DNA of 64,000 nt from Pocillopora verrucosa (GCF_036669915.1 NC_089317.1:1933571-1997570); one strand, 5' to 3'; positions 31,801 to 49,711 are shown, counted from the stretch's first letter. Program-made: numbers and translations. The notes: a model not told the origin generated them from the sequence alone.

Positions 31801-34800
31801 TATATCTTACATAACAGAATGAAGTAGTCCATCATAATAACATTGTGAATCATGAGCAAATGGTTTCTGCTGCTAATAGTAATGATCAGATTTTCTGAAT
31901 TTGTCACCACATTTTGTTTTGTTTTTTGTTGTTGTTGTTTTTCAGGAGATCTTGATTATGCATTCAGCGTGGAAATGCATACTGACCTAAGTCAGAAAAA
32001 TGAGGAAACTTTGCGTCTCTCAGTAAGATTTAGATTTTTACTCTCTGTTGAATTTTTGTTCATTTCTGCTATATAATCGTGATAATAATACAAGCAGGAG
32101 AAACATAATATAAATCATTTCATTGAGAAGAAGTTTTTTCAATACATTTAAACACAATGCACTGTGGTGCATGGATTTATTTGTCTTAAGATTTAATAAC
32201 AATACTCACAAAGTCTTTTATATACTGTCAGTAATTTTTGGTGGTTTACCCCATAGGTGGCCCAAGCTTGCACAATAACCCTCTGTTAATTTACAAATGT
32301 GCTTGTTATTGTACAATGAGCAAAATAAAAGGATTTTTATGGGAATTATTGATCAAACTCTTGAACTTAAAAATCTATTATTGCTGGTTTTGAATAAAAG
32401 TAAACTTACCTTACTTATTAATAAGTGGTTCTTCATTTGTATTGTGTAAGTTTTCTAAGCTGATTTAGGACTGTTCAGCTTAGTGGTAGTTCATCTGCTT
32501 TGCCCTCTTTGTATTATATAGAGGGTACAGCAAACAGATAGATAGATAGATTTAAATACAAACATATAAAATTTATTATTTGAATTTTATCACATCTCTG
32601 TATAGATTATTCAAGTACATCCACTGTCGACAAAGTACAGAGAAGAACTGGTAACTGCAAGTTTCAAGGAAGAAATTTGTCAATTGGGTAGTTATGTTTT
32701 TCTCTCATTTTGTTTGACAGATTATTATGACAACTGTGTTTGCTTATTTGCCAACCCTTTAACTCCCAGACTCAAGTGATTAAAATATGACTTCTCCCCA
32801 GAATATCCATACATTATCTAACAAGCAGGTAATAAGAATACTCAAACTTATCAGGTGAAAGTTGTTACCCTGATCTAGCACCGAATTCTTGCAGCTATTT
32901 TACCAGGAAATGTGTAGCAGCTAGAGGGGAGAATTGACATTCAGATCATTGGGAGTTAAAGGGTTAAATGAATGATTAAGATTGCTTAAGATCAGGATTA
33001 TATCAAAATCTGAGCTAATGTTTACCAATAGTATTTATAAGACATTTGAATATGCCATGAGATTTTCTGCCATGACACTCATGGCAATTTTTTTTTGTTC
33101 GACCAATTTTGCATACTGGTGATAATCAACCCAATTTGTAACTGATAGATTGATTACAGATTGACATGATTGACTTGTAACTTCTCAATACAATATACAC
33201 TGTATAGTACATTTACTAGCCAACAGGTTATGAGATTGGACACCTTTTCAACTGGAGGTTATTATCTGATATAACATCAAATTCGCCATACTGATTCTCA
33301 GAAAAGAATGAAGAAGCTAGAAGGGAGAATTTCAAATTAAATCTTGCATTGTTCTGACCTTTTGCAGGAAGTTGTTCTCTTATGGAGGAGGATGGATCTT
33401 CCTGCAACAAACATTGGTGTGAGCACATTCCTATTGGCATTGGCAAAGATACCCATTTCATTGGCGTGTCTTCCACCTTCCATGACATGTCAACTGACAA
33501 TCCTTCAGTTAATGTTAATTTTTATCGCAACGAGTCTGGGAAATGGCATCGTACTGCCTCAGAAAAATTTACCAATGATGATGAAAAGAGGGTTCACTTA
33601 TTTGGGACATTTGTGACCAGTAAGGAGCATGCAAGGAAGCGAAGAATGGCTGGAGGATCTGAAGAGTGGGAGTTTGTAACCTTCAAAGCCAAGATTGGCA
33701 AAATGGCAGATAAAGTTTCTTACCAGGTTGGTGTACTTACATAATTGTAGGATTTCTGAAGAATATCCAGAAATTCTCGATAGAAAATTGAATGTTTTGT
33801 GTCAGTTCATTTGGAACATTTTGTGAATTGTTGGCCATTGGTGAGCTGATTATACACTTTCTAATTCTGTTCTGTTTGGTTTTTTTTCATGGATTTGCTA
33901 AGTCATGACTCTTTACTTCCTGCAATACTTATAAAAAACAAATTTGACTCCTGCTTTGCAGTCATCTAATTTCTTCCAGCACTTGACATACAAAACTGAA
34001 TTGGACTCCACTCTGTACAACTACCAATACTTATTAATATGATAATTTTTAACTGATGATGTCACTCATAAAATTTTTTCTCTGTCAGCTGTTTATGGTG
34101 CCCTCTGAGAGACTATATCACAAAGTTATAAAGGACGAATTCTCACTGGACTGTGAAAAGCATTACCCAACTCCAAGTGAGTCATCATGTCTATTCATGT
34201 ATTAATAAAAAAAATTTGAAGGGTAAATGATCACATTGTTAAAGGATTATTTTTTCACAAAATATCACTTCCAGTTTGAAACATTTTTATATTAATCTGA
34301 TGTACCACTGCTAGGTGCCTCCATTTTCTTGCATCATTTGGACAGTTTTTCAACAAAGTTCGGAAAACTACACAACACAAGATAAAGCAAAGCAAATCAA
34401 GCTGCATTTTCTTGAAAATAAGCAAATTTAACCCTCAAACCTCTAAAACGTGATTTGAAATTTTCCACTTGACCTCTTTACTGTTCCATCAAATAACATC
34501 CCCTTGTTGATATATTTGTCATTTTGATTACCTTTTGTTTGATAACATATTTATGTGATGTTGTATGGGGATTAGCTATTAGGGTTAGTCACTTCTGAAA
34601 GTAGAATGGGTTAACAAAACAGTCAGGGGGGTCATTAGCCTGTTCCAGGTGCTCTAATTTATGTATTTATCTGTTTGTTTGTTATGTTTATTTACTGACT
34701 GTGTGTTTACACTGTTTATCAACAGCTACATTGGACTACAAAAGTAAGATTGCTATTGTGGCATCAGTGGTGTCAATGGTGGCATTACTTGCAGGTGGTA

Positions 34801-34895
34801 CTCTGGCCATGTTTTACTGTAAGAGGAAAGATTTGAGGCGTGGCAGCCGCCATAGGCCTGCACTGATCGAAGAAATGGATGATAATAGATTGTGA
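28860..34895 (+). CDS. Membrane-anchored extracellular alpha-carbonic anhydrase fused to an unrecognised ectodomain
   Basis: Carbonic anhydrase interconverts CO2 and bicarbonate outside the cell. I join 7 exons: 28860-29700, 31321-31524, 31946-32022, 32606-32687, 33368-33726, 34089-34176 and 34726-34895, all phase-matched, giving about 606 aa. Residues 1-20 are a signal peptide. The alpha-CA domain (about 23-280) keeps the zinc ligands H111, H113 and H136, proton-shuttle H83, gatekeeper T218, and the C42/C222 pair typical of extracellular forms. Residues about 281-556 are a cysteine-containing ectodomain I do not recognise, with RKRR at 491-494. A transmembrane helix spans about 559-582, followed by a short basic tail. 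Exon 1 ends in TTCA|gtaagt; without splicing it reads four more codons (SKYD) to a stop at 29714. Alternatively these are two genes, a secreted CA and a separate membrane protein whose first exon I failed to find, but the phase fit argues against that. Confidence 0.75.
30236..30241 (+). promoter_or_regulatory. Candidate intronic poly(A) signal for a short secreted carbonic anhydrase
   Basis: AATAAA lies about 520 bases behind the in-frame stop at 29714, inside the intron between the CA exon and the ectodomain exons. Use of it would give a transcript for a soluble CA ending SFSKYD. Confidence 0.35.
31617..31735. repeat. Foldback repeat built on ATCCACTGGAT motifs (copy 2)
   Basis: CTCTATCCAGCAGATAAGTG, CTATCCACTGGATAGAGATT and TATCCAGTGGATCATGTTAT form a self-complementary segment ending in ACAACTGGAGCCTGAT, as in the copy at 5970-6120. 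It is in an intron of the carbonic anhydrase fusion gene. Confidence 0.6.
32753..32966 (+). mobile_element. MITE-like element, type A
   Basis: AACCCTTTAACTCCCAGA at the left faces TTGGGAGTTAAAGGGTTAA at the right. The interior matches the copy at 18326-18534 in order and length. Confidence 0.8.
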
Positions 34896-35019
34896 ACTTA
34901 GTGATGAAATCTGATGGTGCTGGGATTGGAAAAGGTCATCAACTATTATTGTAAATTCAATCTTTAAGTGTGTCTGTTAACTTAGTTTAAAACAGTTGTT
35001 CATGCCCAGCTGCTGGGCA

Positions 35020-35355
35020 CTGTTTTTGTTTTTTATTTTTTTTAACTTAGAATAATTTATCTATTAAATTACCTTTGGAAAGGAAGGAAATTAAATCTGG
35101 ACAGGCCTGTTTTTTTTTTTTAAACTTGGAATAATTAATTTATTAAATAACCTTTGGACAAGATGGAATTTAATTCTGAACAGGCCTGTTTTTTTCTCTT
35201 TGAAACTTTGAATAATTAATTTATTAAATAACCTTTGGAAAATATGGAAATTAATTCTGGACAGACAGGCCTGTTTTTCTTTTTTTAAAAACTCGGAATA
35301 ATTTATTTATTAATTAAATAACCTTTGGAAAGGATGGAAATTAATTCTGGACACT
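35020..35355 (+). repeat. Tandem repeat in the probable 3' UTR, about 4 units of 80-90 bp
   Basis: Each unit has a T-rich run, GAATAATTAATTTATTAAAT, ACCTTTGGA and GGAAATTAATTCTGGACAGG, with small length changes in the T runs. Confidence 0.75.
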
Positions 35356-35589
35356 ATTTATACTTCTCCAGTTTGTTTATCGGCTAATTTAAATATTCTG
35401 CTTTGAAAGTTTCTTGTAAATATTGATTAATTCACAAAATGAAATATGTGGAAGGTAAAGTAAAAATGGTTAATTGTAACAGCTTGTTGTGGTGTGATAA
35501 TAGTTAAAATTGTGTCACTGAGGTAAGATCTGTTTTACAGGTACAGAATTTGTAAGTTAAGGGTATTTGTCTGTAAGTGTGAGTAGTAG

Positions 35590-35595
35590 AATAAA
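35590..35595 (+). promoter_or_regulatory. Candidate poly(A) signal of the carbonic anhydrase fusion gene
   Basis: AATAAA about 700 bases behind the stop at 34895. A nearer canonical signal was not noticed. Confidence 0.4.
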
Positions 35596-38500
35596 TACAA
35601 CTTGTTGGAGTGAATTAGCCAGTATTATATAGTATCATCTTCAATCTTTTTGTCTCTTATAACGAAAGACAACCTTTTCACTTTCCTCAGGGATTGTATA
35701 GGTCCTGCGCAACCTGGAATGTCCTGGAATTTTATTTTGACATTTCCTGGAAAATTGCTAAAAGTCCTTGAAAGTCTTGAAAATCTGCTTAACTCAAGCA
35801 ATAAAGTTTTCAGAATTTATGTTATAAGAAATGTATGTAGACCACAGGGAGAATTGATTTTGAAATCTTGGGCATAAAAGTGTTAAAGGTGAAATCTGGG
35901 CTCCTGGAAAAATCTATCAGAGTCCTAGAAAAGTTCTCGAGATTTGTCTCTGAAAAAGGGTACAAACCATGCTCTAGCTGGCTCATAGCTTACAGCCCTC
36001 ATATGGGGACTGTTTTCATGTTTTTTCAATTAACTGTTCCTATTCGATTTTCTGAGGTTTTTGGACCAGATCTCAACATGATCTGATAATTCCAGAAATC
36101 AACTGCAGGAAGAAAATGTTTTAAAATGACCTTACTATTTATTTTCTGATTGAATTTGACTTTAAAAGAAATGGAAGATGAACATCCATCTTTTTGATGT
36201 GTTTACAATGAGCTACACTTCTGACGTTATTTAGTCAGGAAAAAAATCAAAGCACATCAAGAACACCTTTATTTCAATTTTTAATATTAGAAGAAAGAAC
36301 AGCAGAGTCAAGAGCAAACATTTGAAATAAATGACAAAAAAGTGAATACTAGTCAACAGCAAAGGGTAAAAGCAAATAACAAAATGATAAATTACAAGGG
36401 AAAGACAAAATTTGTGGGAAAAAGAGAAAATGTTCTTAAGCGTCACAGAGAGGGGCCAGATGCAGCATTATTTCAGGTAAACCGTCATTTTTTCCCCTTT
36501 GACGAAACTAGCAAAAGTAAGTCTGATTTCCTACATACATAGCTGTTTTATGTGAGTTTCGAGCAACAGATTTGGGAAGTCTGTCTATCATCAAGTTTAC
36601 CGCAACTCTCTCATTTTCAGTTTTCATGTGTAGGATTCATTTTAAAACTAAATTGGTAAGTTAATAAATAAAATATCCTAAAATTGGTTGATCTAGCCCC
36701 TTTGATTGGAATTTCCAGGGAAAAAAGAAAGAATATCCAATAATTCTAGTGATGTTTGGGAAAAATTACTTAGAATTAAAGACTGGAAACATCAAAACTT
36801 TTCCTAACAGTAACAAAACAGTGAGACTTTGTTGCTGTTTACAATACAGTACTAGCCACAAAAAATAAAGGATTGATGTTGCCACAATGAATTTCCAACA
36901 ATACCCAGGTGAAGGTAAATGCTCAAACAAGAAATTACCTAAAAAATTATAGTAACCAAGCAATTTGGCAATTAAAAAAGGAAACAGAAACAATCTAGTA
37001 TTATCTGCCATGGCTCTTGCCACCCTTACAGACGTTTCCCTTCCCTCACACTTTCTTCATTCCTTGTTCCCTAGTCTCACTATCAATTCCCAATTCTTTG
37101 TGTCCAAAATAAATGGAAAGCTTCACAGATAATAACAGCTGGTTGTAGAATTCGAAAAAAATATTAATTAATAATACAAAATTTTTCATGCAAACATTAA
37201 CTATTGATATTAAGTACCACACTGTGGTAATGTAACTCAATGAAACACAATTTTCAATTTGTAGCACTAACTATGAAATACAGATGTTGTCCTAACTACA
37301 TTGTAGTCTTAGTACATACCAAAAGATAAATTCTGAGATGTTTGAGAGAGCAGTAAAATATAAATTGAAAAAAAAATTTCTGAAAAACAGAAAGTTGTCA
37401 AAACTAACTTATATTTGGTGGTAAATACACCTGTCTGAGAGACGAGAACAGGTTGACCCCTAAATTGCATGCTCGCACAAAAAAATGTGACTCCCTCAAT
37501 CAAAATGCTGACAAACCTCAGAAGAACGACAGTCAATTCCCTCGTAAGTGAACACCCTCAGAAATTGGAAAAAAGTGTCAGTTATTAGAACTGTTTGCCT
37601 ACAGGAATTATTCTCATAAGCAAACATCAGAAATATAGGGTGGATTTCCTCTTAGGAGGGAGTTTTATGGTGGACTCTCAAGTTAATGACAAATAAATCA
37701 ACAGCTTGCTTTTCTGCAGACAAATGGAGATTTGACAAACGAATCTCAAGGTCATATTTTTGTTGATGTGCAAGCTAAAGACAAATTTTATCGCCAAGAA
37801 TCAATAATGCATGGGGTGTCTGCTTATGAGAGTGTAAACAAAAGAAAAAAACAAATTTTCGCTTAAATAGTGTCTGAAAGTGTTCTCCTTTTCAGGTGGT
37901 AACTGGTAACACTTACCACCTTTAGTACCTCTTATTACCGTTTTAAACAGCTTGGAATTCTTGAAAATTCAACAGGTAAAAGGATTGCTTTACTGGTTTG
38001 AAAATTTGTTTTACCTGTCATGTGTAAAATAAGGGAGAACACTGGTCTGAGTCCGCTTATGAGTTAGTGTCTGTCTATGGGAATGTGCAAATACAGAGTT
38101 TGACTGAGAGACAAAAATGGGAATTGAAAATGTGTCAGTGAGTAAAACTGTCCACTTACAAGAGTGTTCCTTAAGTGAGAGTTGACTGTATTAATGAGAA
38201 CTATATCTGTAGTGGAGGTACTTGACACTGCCAAGTAAAAAAAATATCAAGTCATCCTGTAACTTAAAGAGTTAAAAAAAGTCATCAAACCTTTCTGTTG
38301 TATTAGAACAAAGGTGTGCTTCTGAGTGATTGGAGTAATTGAAAAACATTTCTATTTGATTGTTGACATATGAACATGTTTCACCAAAATGGTTTTATGC
38401 AGCTTAGTCATATTTGAGGGAGCAAAAATTGTAAGAGAGAAGATGCTATAACTAATTTAAAATTCATAATCATTACTAAATATAATTAAATTTAACAAAC

Positions 38501-38898
38501 AAAAAAATCAACTCAGGTCTTTCTGAGGAGTTTTGTTGAAATCATAAACATTTGATAAAAGATTTTGGTTATCTTTTCACCCTTGCAGTTCTACCTTTGT
38601 TATAAGACTAGTGAAAAGGTTTTGAAGTGTAATAGATTGAATTGCAATGTGATTCCCACACAAAACAAGCTTTGCAAGCCATGCAGCTCTCTGATTACCA
38701 TTTTCAAAACATCCATTGACTCTGAGACTTGAAAACAACAAAAAGAGAGCTGCACTGCTTCCCATGACGCTGGCCGTGTCAATAAATATACATATAATAT
38801 AACAAGGAGTTAATTAATAATTATAATTATTAACATCTTTGAAAATGGTATTCACAGATCTAGTTGCCTACATTTGTTAGACCTAGACTAAACAGTTG

Positions 38899-44247
<5,349 letters not shown>

Positions 44248-45910
44248 GAAAGTGCAAAGTGATTCTTTGAAAATGAGCCAGCGAAAGAACTGCTCTGCGA
44301 TTTTGTGTTATGTTCAAATCACACCGGAAATGTCGTCATTGACAATGCTAAAGAAAAAAACAGGAGAAAAGTTCCGGAAGTAAACTGAGGTAACCTGTTT
44401 CCGGTAACCGACAGTTCTTGAATTTTAAAGTAATAATTTTCGTGGATTTCCCTTGAAGATATTGGCTAAATTCACTAAATATGGATGCAGAGGTACCTCC
44501 TCTTTATGATTCATTTTCATATTTCTTTTTTCTTTCTTTTTTCAACTTTTGATATCTCAAGTTATTTATAATGATTTCAGCTTGGCAAATGAGGATTATA
44601 CTTTCACAAAAACAAATGATGAATAATTCGTTTTTGGAAATTTGTGAGTTGTTTTTTTCAATCATGAAATATTTGGTTTCAGTTGTGGTAAGAAAAAATT
44701 GACAAAACAAAGGAAACAAACAGAAAAATAAAACCATTGAACAAGTGGTTTCAAAGTCTGCACAGGAGGAACAGCTGTTGAATAATTGGAAGGAAGCTTG
44801 AAAAAAAACGGTTTTTTGTTGTTTCCGAGAGGTAGATGGCAGCTGGAAGTTATGAGTTCTGTTCTTAAGCATTTATCATAAACCTTTTTTCAGTATTAAT
44901 TACTTTAAAATGCTGAAAATGGGCATGAGTTTTCCAACTGATTGTTTAATGTAGAAGTGGGCAAGGAGCCAATGCATTCCCCTTCCAGTTCATTTTTGCC
45001 TCTCTAAAGAAAACAGCTGTGTTAGGTTCACTCAACTGTATAGGACATAAAAATACCACGATACAAAGGCCACAAAGTTGAATTCATTTCCAAAAGAAAT
45101 TATTATTTCCTTTTAACAAGACAAACAACATCATGCAAAGGATCTTAATAGAAGGAGGACTTTGCACAGGGTGAAGAAATGTTTCTGCTTAACACACTGT
45201 TTTTCCATCTAGTAGCAAACTTGGCTTCAGAAAGCCTTACACTGAAGATGCACAGACTCTCTGATCATTTGATCATCAGTATTCTTTCAGCAAAACCAAT
45301 GATGAGTTGCAACAAGACAGTGTATGCAAATGTGAATAATATTGTGCGAGAAGTGATTAACTCATCAACTCCCAAAATCTGCCCTCTTGTTGCAACACAT
45401 TTTCTTATATATCAGTTATGAGAATTCACTGCTACATCAAGAGTAAAACTTCTACCTGATAAGTTTGGGTATTCTCCACACCTGTTTGCTAGACAATGTA
45501 TGAATATTATAGAGAGAAATTTCATGTTAATCACCTCTGGCAGTTAAAGAGTAAAAAAAGTGTAACAAAATTTACAGTTTTACATGCAATGAGTTTCCCT
45601 GGAAATTATTAATGCCATGATATAGGACTCTTCTCTCTCTGATTATATGTTGAGAATATTTTACATGTCATTGTTTTTTTCCTCTTAAATATATAACAAT
45701 ATCATGTTGTTAGACCTCCAATGAACTTCTATATAATGCAGCAGTCCTTATTAAGTACATAGCATTTTGTTAAGTTCCTCTCTGCCTGAAAAAAAAAAGC
45801 ACAGCTGGGCCTGGAAAAAAACATTTCTCTTCTTTCCCTGATAAGAGCTACAGCTGTGAAAATGGGGTCTTTCTTGCATGGAACAATGTTTTTTTGTCAT
45901 AAGCATGTTG
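44248..45910. other. Intergenic region between AMMECR1 and CLNS1A (both minus)
   Basis: The first few hundred bases should hold the AMMECR1 promoter. A reverse type A MITE-like copy lies at 45355-45550. The rest is AT-rich with no recognised feature. An ATG at 44481 on the plus strand has no supported gene. Confidence 0.5.
45355..45550 (-). repeat. MITE-like element, type A, reverse and degraded
   Basis: ATCAACTCCCAAAATCTGCC at the left and CACCTCTGGCAGTTAAAGAG at the right match the type A ends, and TTTGGGTATTCTCCACACC and TGTATGAATATTATAGAGAG match its interior in reverse. Confidence 0.6.
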
Positions 45911-48900
45911 TTATTTCTCTGCATCTTCAAACTGCTCATCATTTCCTGTATTGGGTTGCATTTCATCATCAGCTGGGAACAGGAAAATTAAAATATTATT
46001 CAATACAAATCATCAGCAATTTTTCAACCTGCTCATCACAGAGCTGTGAATAGGAGCCCACCAGTCACCTTAGCATCAGTTTTCACATTCTCCATACAAT
46101 TCTCTATAAATTTCCTGAGATGCTGACAAGGAGAATTTGTTGAACAATCCAGAGCGTCTTTAGTAGGTGATTATTTCCTCTATTCCTCATGACCTAAATG
46201 TGTGATTCAGGGGTGATATTGTAACAACAAATTAGATTCAAGTCACTCTTTGGAAAGAGTTAGCAGCCATCTCCACTAACCTGGCACATTACTGTGACCA
46301 TTAAGGTAGTGCCCATTTTGGGTAGACGTCATTTGAACAAACTCCTCCTGACTTGGCATCTGTATGATGCCTTCCAGTCTTTCAAGTGTTGCCTGTGATT
46401 AGAAAGAGAAAAAAAATCAGAGTACAGATTAGAGAAAACAATGATTTGATTTTTTCCTGAAGATTATGAAAACCTAAAAATTCAGTTTTTTATATTCACT
46501 ATTGTAACTTTGACTGGCTCCCTTGAAATTTAAGCATCTTTTGTTGTGGCACAATGGTGTTAAAGAAAATAAGTAAAAAAAAGAAATCAGTGAGACCTGT
46601 CCTTCCTCTGAAAGCTCTCCTTCCTCTGCATCACAAAAAAAGTCTTCATCCTCTACAACAAAAGGCAAGGTAAGGTACAGTCAGAAATAAAGCCAGACTT
46701 TTCCCAGTTTCTGTAGCATAAAGTGACTCAGTGTATTATCACTTTGAATATGAAAGTCATCCTTACACACCTTATTTTCACTACTGTCTAAGTAGAGTTT
46801 ATTTGTACTCTTAATTTCACATTCATATATATGATTTTTACATAATCATATTCATGTATTACTGCCCTTTCATACTTCTTCCCCTGGACATGAGGCTAGT
46901 CCATTATAAGTGAACCTGTTGGCATTTCATCAGGTTTCTCTGACAGTTCACCAGCACTCCTAGATAGAGAAGCACTGAGAGAGTACAGTTTCTTGCCCAA
47001 GACCACAGCATGGAGAGCCTTGCACTCCATCATAACTGCATCACTCTAGGACTAATCAATTAGTATTTTAATCAAAGATTAGTAATGTACCTTCCCCTTC
47101 TTCATTCTCAGGGTCTGGATGGAGAACCTGACACTCAGATAAAGCCTTGAACATGACATCCACTTGTTATGTGAAAACAAAAAAAAACAAAAATTGACGT
47201 AAACAACAGAGAGTCAGACATGTGTTGTTATTGTCTGCCTTTAGTTAACAACCTGGTGCGATAATTTTATATGTAACAACTATTGAACATCATTGGCTTC
47301 AATCAATAAATTATTTAAAAAAAAAACTGAAGTAAACAATAAAGAGTCAGACAAATGTTGTTATTGTTTACCTTAACCCTTTAACTCCCAGATCAAATTT
47401 GTAATTCTCCTTACTGTCAACCATACAATTCTTATAATGTTCATTAAGAGAATTAAGTATTGGATCAACTTCTTATCCCCAAATTGCTATTTTTCTTTAT
47501 TCTCCTCACTAATCTGATTGATATCGTATTGATATTGTAAGGAGAAATTCTGTCTTGGTCACTCATGGGAGTTAAAGGATTAACCAGCAAATTCTCCCTA
47601 TAATATCCATACATTATCCAGCAAATGTGTAATAAGAATAGTCAAACTTATCAGGTAGAAGTTGATATCTTGGTCTAATCCCAACTACTAGTGTAGAAAC
47701 TAGAGGGGAGAATTGACAGTCACATCTTGGGAGTTAAAGGGTTAAGTTAAAAACCTGGTGTAATAATTCTGCATGTAACAACAATTGATCATCTTCAATT
47801 TCATTTGATAAATTATTGTCAATATTAAGTTAATCATTAGTTGAGGTAAAACATGACAGACATCTTACATGCTGACTTGTCTTCAGGAACAAATCTAACT
47901 TCTCCGACTTTGTCATTGCTGTCGTCACTGTCACTGTCATTTCCACCATCTGAAAAAAAAAACAACACAAATTAACCTCTGCTATAAGAAAATGTACCTA
48001 CATGTACATTTCAAATTTTTTATTCTGGAGGCCAAATCGTATGCAGGGTGCACCATAAGCATATGAATGAAGGGCTGGTTAAAGGCGGAAGTATGTAGCT
48101 TTCAATTTGAGTACTGAAATTACAAAGCAATCTACACAAACAAAACAGTTTGTACATAAAGGGAAAAATTCTTTACCAACATGGCTGGGAAAAGTGTGAA
48201 AGACATCTTTCAGGTTTAAAAGTTTTTAGAATTTGTTTGAAAAGAAAGTTTGCAATATACTGGATATATTTGTGGATTGAAGAATGGACTTTTGGGTTTC
48301 AGGAGATGATAGAATACCCTTCTTGCAGCATAATAGAACATTTGAATTCAGTACATTATGGCCTTTTTTGAACAATACTAACTGGCAATTGCAGAAATGT
48401 TAAGGTATAAAATGAGTTCCATAAATGAGGGGGAAATAGTCATTTAAGAAGTAATTAGTAAGGTGAAGCAATATTTTTTCTTCAGTCCGGCGACACATAC
48501 CATCTAAAGGTGAATCCATCATGCAGTAAATACACTCATGAGGAAACTGTGAGGTATCCCTGCATATTGCATGCAAGGATATTGATGGATACTCCAATGA
48601 GAAGCCCTTTCCAGATTCTGGATCACTCCATGACAATCGACTGCAAAGAAGATGTGATCAAAACCCACAAATGTAAAATTGTTTGTACAAAGATGGCATG
48701 AAGTGGCCAGGGGTATCACTACCACCCCCCCCCCCCCTTCCCAGCCTTCCCCGACATTCTCCGGTACCCACAGTGGCACTGTGAGAATAAAGTGTTTTGC
48801 CCAGGGCCAGGTTTGGATCCTAGATGTCTTGACCTGGAGCTCAGCGCACTTATGCCATTGCGTCTCTACAGAATCATGTCAAACAGGCCTCTTTGCTGCT

Positions 48901-49305
48901 TTTGGTGACATGTTGAAGCTGATTTTCATTCTCACTGTGTTCATCTAACCATCATCATCATTATTATTATTGTCAATGCATCATTGCAAATATCTTCATC
49001 ACAATTAAAATCAGCATCACATAGTAAAAGGTTTCCCAGTATAACAGGGGGGACCCTGCAATATAGCAAGCGTCCTTTCTACTCCTCCCCCTGGGAATGA
49101 GTTTAAGGCGGTTTAATATGCCCATTAGTAGTGAGAAAGCTTTGACTCTCAATTAACAACATTAAAGTAAATTACTTTTCACTTACTCTGCTGCAATATA
49201 CAAAGTTCCCACTCCACACGACTTATCGTGGATGAAAGCCTCCGTTTTATCTTGAACATGATGCAAACCCTCAGTCGGAGGAGGGAACGTTGTCATTACC
49301 ACCAT
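45911..49305 (-). CDS. CLNS1A: Methylosome subunit pICln
   Basis: pICln binds Sm proteins and presents them to the PRMT5-WDR77 methylosome during snRNP assembly in the cytoplasm. Seven exons join in phase: 49305-49187, 48640-48501, 47949-47869, 47162-47091, 46652-46597, 46392-46281 and 45972-45911, coding 213 aa (human 237). The PH-like fold begins at the start codon (MVVMTTFPPP; a second ATG is three codons on). The family segments GVGTLYIA, RLSWSDPESGKGFSLEYPSI, EVRFVPEDKSALDVMF, CQVLHPDPENEEGE, ATLERLEGI and the final EQFEDAEK all match. The acidic linker (SDSDDSND) and the acidic C terminus are typical. The last codon is followed by TAA at 45911-45913. The gene is head-to-head with PANK4. 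Confidence 0.93.
46050..46265 (-). repeat. MITE-like repeat, type B, reverse
   Basis: CACATTCTCCATACAATTCT, TGACAAGGAGAATTTGTTGA and TGTGATTCAGGGGTGATATT follow each other in the order expected for a reverse type B copy. It lies in the last CLNS1A intron. Confidence 0.7.
47373..47582 (+). mobile_element. MITE-like element, type C
   Basis: TTAACCCTTTAACTCCCAGA at the left faces ATGGGAGTTAAAGGATTAA at the right. The interior matches 39093-39290. It lies in a CLNS1A intron and adjoins a type A copy. Confidence 0.75.
47581..47745 (+). mobile_element. MITE-like element, type A, left end truncated
   Basis: It starts within the type A interior (AAATTCTCCCTATAATATCC) and ends with the complete right terminus TTGGGAGTTAAAGGGTTAA. 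Type A and type C therefore share the same terminal inverted repeat. Confidence 0.7.
48780..48860 (-). repeat. Diverged tRNA-like SINE fragment
   Basis: On the minus strand GGCATAAGTGCGCTGAGCTC is followed by AGGATCCAAACCTGG and CCCTGGGCAAAACAC, resembling the tRNA-like part and the GGGGCAAGGC end of the composite element at 10.2 kb. The box sequences are degraded. Confidence 0.4.
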
Positions 49306-49711
49306 GATACTTGAAAAAGACAAAGCTGAAGTCGGTGTTTTTGCCCACTTCAACACTTGAAAAGTTCCAAATCGCTCAACTTGGTGATGTAAATCTCCGT
49401 ACAATTCACGAGGATAGAGACGCAAATGGGTTTTTAAATCCTGAAACGTCTGCTACCAATGCAGTAGGTTCATTTGCAAATATTTTCTTTTTTCACACAA
49501 AATATATGATCTGTAACGTTTAGCAGACAACTCTGCAGAAATCAGCACATGGGGACTTCTTAGAGTGGACCTGGAGACGAACGTGCATTAACATTGCGGA
49601 CTCAGCTCATAATAATTCAAAATGGCGGACGACTTAGCGTACTTTGACCAACAATTCTTTAAAAACCTTTCGTAAGATTTAAATGAGGTCTTCGCCTTTA
49701 GACGCATAATT
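49306..49711. promoter_or_regulatory. Shared promoter region of CLNS1A (-) and PANK4 (+), with upstream ORFs
   Basis: The start codons are 406 bases apart and diverge. On the PANK4 side an ATG in a strong context (AAAATGGCGG) opens a 17-codon upstream frame at 49622-49675, and a second frame of 8 codons runs 49683-49709, both ending before the PANK4 ATG. The 17-codon frame also crosses a donor-like CTTTCGTAAGA. No TATA box was seen. Confidence 0.5.

Larger units (their letters stand above)
34896..38898. other. Convergent intergenic region between the carbonic anhydrase fusion gene and AMMECR1
   Basis: The first about 700 bases probably form the 3' UTR of the fusion gene and contain a tandem repeat (35020-35355) and a poly(A) signal at 35590. 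Between about 35690 and 35970 the sequence TCCTGGAATTTTATTTTGAC to CTGAAAAAGGGTACAAACCA resembles a repeat common in animal genomes. From about 37500 to 38200 there are repeat-like words (AAGTGTCAGTTATTAGAACT, TTAAGTGAGAGTTGACTGTA). No exon of a known family was seen. Confidence 0.45.

Noticed and set aside
44481-44550. A plus-strand start (MDAEVPPLYD) opposite AMMECR1
   Set aside because: The frame closes after about two dozen codons, and no downstream exons were found.
49622-49675. An alternative first exon of PANK4 (MADDLAYFDQQFFKNLS)
   Set aside because: Its donor-like site would leave phase 2, while PANK4 exon 2 needs phase 1; treated as an upstream frame.
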